This document shows, one piece after another, positions 62,192 to 64,000 of a stretch of DNA of 64,000 nt. The notes under the pieces are model-generated. The model was not told the origin of the DNA. It worked only from the letters and a program-made list of their open reading frames with translations, and did not search any database. The stretch covers positions 1-64,000 of the forward strand of contig JAPLOI010000017.1 of assembly GCA_026400815.1 (NCBI GenBank). The letters run 5' to 3'. Within the stretch, counting starts at the first letter, position 1. Each line of letters starts with the position of its first letter. A program made the position numbers and the translations under genes. The DNA comes from Alphaproteobacteria bacterium. GTDB lineage: Bacteria > Pseudomonadota > Alphaproteobacteria > Acetobacterales > Acetobacteraceae.

Positions 62192-63391
62192 GTGGCCACG
62201 CAACTGCGCCTTCTCACCTTCACCACGCTGTTCCCCAACGCGGCGCAGCCCAACCACGGCATCTTCGTCGAGAACCGGCTGCGCCACCTGGTGGCAGATA
62301 CCGGCACCGAAGCCACGGTGCTGGCCCCCACCTGGTGGTTCCCCTCCACCCACAAGCGCTTCGGCGCCTGGGCGTCCTATGCCGCCGTGCCCCGCCACGA
62401 ACAGCGCCACGGCCTCGCCGTGCACCACCCGCGCGCCCTCACCATGCCCAAGCTCGGCATGTACACCGCCCCCTACGCCCTCTACCGCGCCGCAAGCCGC
62501 GAACTGCGCCGCTTCATGGCCCAGGGCCAACGCTTCGACGCGATCGACGCCCACTACCTCTACCCCGACGGGGTCGCCGCCCTCTTTCTCGCCCGCGAAT
62601 TCCGCCTTCCACTGGCCATCACCGCCCGCGGCTCCGATGTCACGGAACTGCCGGACTACGCCCTCCCCCGCGCCCAGATCCGCCGCGCCATCGCCGGCGC
62701 CGATGCCCTCATCGCCGTCAGCGCCGGCCTCAAGCGCCGCCTGGTCGAACTCGGCGCGCCCGATGAAAAAGTCACCGTCCTGCGCAACGGTATCGACACC
62801 ACGCTCTTCCACCCCGGCCCCTGGCCCGACATCGCTGGCCGCGATGCCATGCGCGCCCGCCTCGGCCTTACCGGCCCCACCCTCATCTCCGTCGGCGGCC
62901 TCATCCCGCGCAAGCGCCACCACCTCGCCATCGACGCCATGGCCCTGCTCCCCGGCGCCACCCTGCTGATCCTCGGCGCCGGCCCGGAACACGCGGCCCT
63001 CGAAGCCCGCGCCACCCAGCGCGGCGTGGCCGACCGCGTCCGCCTGCTCGGCCCCCGCCCGCACGCCGAGCTACCCGCCTACTACGCCGCCGCCGACCTC
63101 TCCATCCTCGCCTCCTCGCGCGAAGGCTGGGCCAACGTGCTGCTGGAATCCATGGCCTGCGGCACCCCCGTCGTGGCCAGCGACATCCCGGGCAACCCCG
63201 AAGTCGTGCAACGCCGAGACGCCGGACTCATCGTCCAGCACAACACCGCCGAAGGCATCGCCGAAGCGGTGAAGGACCTCCTCGCCACCCCGCCCGACCG
63301 CGCCGCCACGCGCCGCTACGCCGAAGGCTTCGGCTGGGCAGAGACCAGCACCGGGCAGCTGGCCCTGTTCCGCCGGATCACCGGGGGGTGA
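62192..63391 (+). CDS. GT4-family glycosyltransferase
   Basis: A 399-residue GT-B glycosyltransferase. The acceptor-side N-terminus is TTLFPNAAQPNHGIFVENR. The nucleotide-sugar side has VLRNGIDTTLFHPG and the ExxxxxxxE motif in ESMACGTPVVASDIPGNPE. It starts with GTG 62192. It extends the EPS unit. Copy E of the AT-rich repeat follows its stop. Confidence 0.92.
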   Translation: MATQLRLLTFTTLFPNAAQPNHGIFVENRLRHLVADTGTEATVLAPTWWFPSTHKRFGAWASYAAVPRHEQRHGLAVHHPRALTMPKLGMYTAPYALYRAASRELRRFMAQGQRFDAIDAHYLYPDGVAALFLAREFRLPLAITARGSDVTELPDYALPRAQIRRAIAGADALIAVSAGLKRRLVELGAPDEKVTVLRNGIDTTLFHPGPWPDIAGRDAMRARLGLTGPTLISVGGLIPRKRHHLAIDAMALLPGATLLILGAGPEHAALEARATQRGVADRVRLLGPRPHAELPAYYAAADLSILASSREGWANVLLESMACGTPVVASDIPGNPEVVQRRDAGLIVQHNTAEGIAEAVKDLLATPPDRAATRRYAEGFGWAETSTGQLALFRRITGG

Positions 63392-63408
63392 AGGAAGGAA
63401 GCAAGATT

Positions 63409-63526
63409 CTTCTTTTTCTGAAGAAAAAGAAGCAAAAAGACTTTTTTGACCTGGCCTCGATCTATCCGTCTGGCGCGCGCACTAAAACGAATAAAAGTTT
63501 TTTGGTTCTTTTTTTCAAAAAAGAAC
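63409..63526. repeat. AT-rich bipartite palindromic repeat, copy E
   Basis: Hairpin 1 lies at 63409-63432 (TGAA loop) and hairpin 2 at 63505-63526. It is the one copy placed between co-directional genes with a start codon close behind (ATG 10 nt after hairpin 2), so it may reduce read-through from the GT4 gene into the flippase gene or mask its ribosome site. Confidence 0.8.
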
Positions 63527-63536
63527 GCTCTTTCTT

Positions 63537-64000
63537 ATGTCATTAAGAAAAATCTTCTCCGCCACCCTCTGGGTCGTCGCCGCCCGCTGGGGCTTGCGCG
63601 CCATTGGCCTGATCAGCACCGTCATCCTCGCCCGCCTGCTCACGCCGGCCGATTTCGGCGTCGTCGCCTTGGCCATGCTCGTCGTCGGCCTGATCGAGAT
63701 CGTCAATGAAACCGGCCTGGCCATCTACATCATCCGCCACCCCAACCCGCAGCGCAGCCATTTCGACACCGTCTTCACCCTGCAGTTGATCGTCGGCGCC
63801 GCCCTCACGCTCACCATTTTCGCCATCGCCCCACTCGGCGCCGCCTTCTTCCGCACGCCGGAGATCGAGCCGGTCATCCAGCTTCTCTCCCTGCGTTCCC
63901 TGCTCTGGGGGCTGGAGAACCCGGGCATCATCTGGTTCCGCAAGAACATGGTGTTCCAGAAGGAATTCCAGCTCCTGGTCGGCGCCAAGCTCGGCTCCTT
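63537..64000 (+). CDS. Oligosaccharide flippase (MOP/Wzx family), partial
   Basis: The first 154 codons of a polysaccharide transporter, cut by the window end. Hydrophobic helices and GLRAIGLISTVILARLLTPADFG are typical of the Wzx/RfbX (polysaccharide_synt) family, which flips lipid-linked sugar units across the inner membrane. No ribosome site is clear, because the sequence before ATG 63537 is the end of the AT-rich repeat. Confidence 0.88.
   Translation, partial: MSLRKIFSATLWVVAARWGLRAIGLISTVILARLLTPADFGVVALAMLVVGLIEIVNETGLAIYIIRHPNPQRSHFDTVFTLQLIVGAALTLTIFAIAPLGAAFFRTPEIEPVIQLLSLRSLLWGLENPGIIWFRKNMVFQKEFQLLVGAKLGS

Overview
The window is a 64 kb piece of a high-GC chromosome with dense, tightly packed bacterial genes, many of them joined by 4-nt ATGA overlaps. 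Protein families and gene order point to an alphaproteobacterium, most likely Rhodospirillales/Acetobacteraceae (inference). Examples are the CnoX, Lon-N-domain, Trm112 and DUF971 string, LapA next to trpF, a HIG1-type small protein ahead of etfBA-hbd, and AT-rich palindromic repeats in an otherwise very GC-rich sequence. No transposase, integrase, CRISPR array or rRNA was seen. One tRNA (Val, CAC) is present.

Left part (0.3-17 kb). This is mixed catabolism: a class C beta-lactamase-like esterase, an FMN 2-hydroxy-acid dehydrogenase, a muramidase, two amidase-signature enzymes, a xylulokinase, an orphan hybrid histidine kinase, an ICL/PEP-mutase-family lyase, and a NIPSNAP, M20 hydrolase and class A serine hydrolase operon. 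A BigR/SqrR-like ArsR repressor with both sensing cysteines comes next. It is followed by the thioredoxin-TPR co-chaperone, Lon-like, Trm112 and DUF971 operon.

Middle part (17-42 kb). It holds a SWIM-SNF2 helicase and rsgA. A minus-strand sulfur block follows: flavocytochrome c sulfide dehydrogenase (fccA, fccB), then soxY and soxZ, then DUF917 and HyuA, with a YeeE/TsuA-type sulfur importer upstream. After it come an L,D-transpeptidase with ribA, an OmpR-type regulator, an EamA transporter, trpF-lapA, a large MscS channel, and an etfB-etfA-hbd operon. That operon runs into a WcbI/GT61-like polysaccharide protein and a D-cysteine desulfhydrase-family enzyme.

Right part (42-64 kb). This is an almost complete XrtA (exosortase A/EpsH) exopolysaccharide and PEP-CTERM locus. 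Nine genes on the minus strand run from the export lipoprotein through chain-length determinant, BY-kinase, outer-membrane barrel, AAA ATPase, deacetylase, FemAB protein and glycosyltransferase to an exosortase fused to an EpsI domain. Diverging on the plus strand are the priming sugar transferase, PrsK, PrsR (a sigma-54 activator), PrsT, a GT4 glycosyltransferase and the start of a flippase. PrsK/PrsR would control polymer and substrate genes, the biosynthesis and export genes make and move the polysaccharide, and XrtA would process PEP-CTERM proteins. No PEP-CTERM substrate was found in the window.

Two families of intergenic palindromes recur. The first is a bipartite AT-rich double hairpin with five copies, each placed just downstream of a gene end. 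The second is a set of GC-rich palindromes with long arms.
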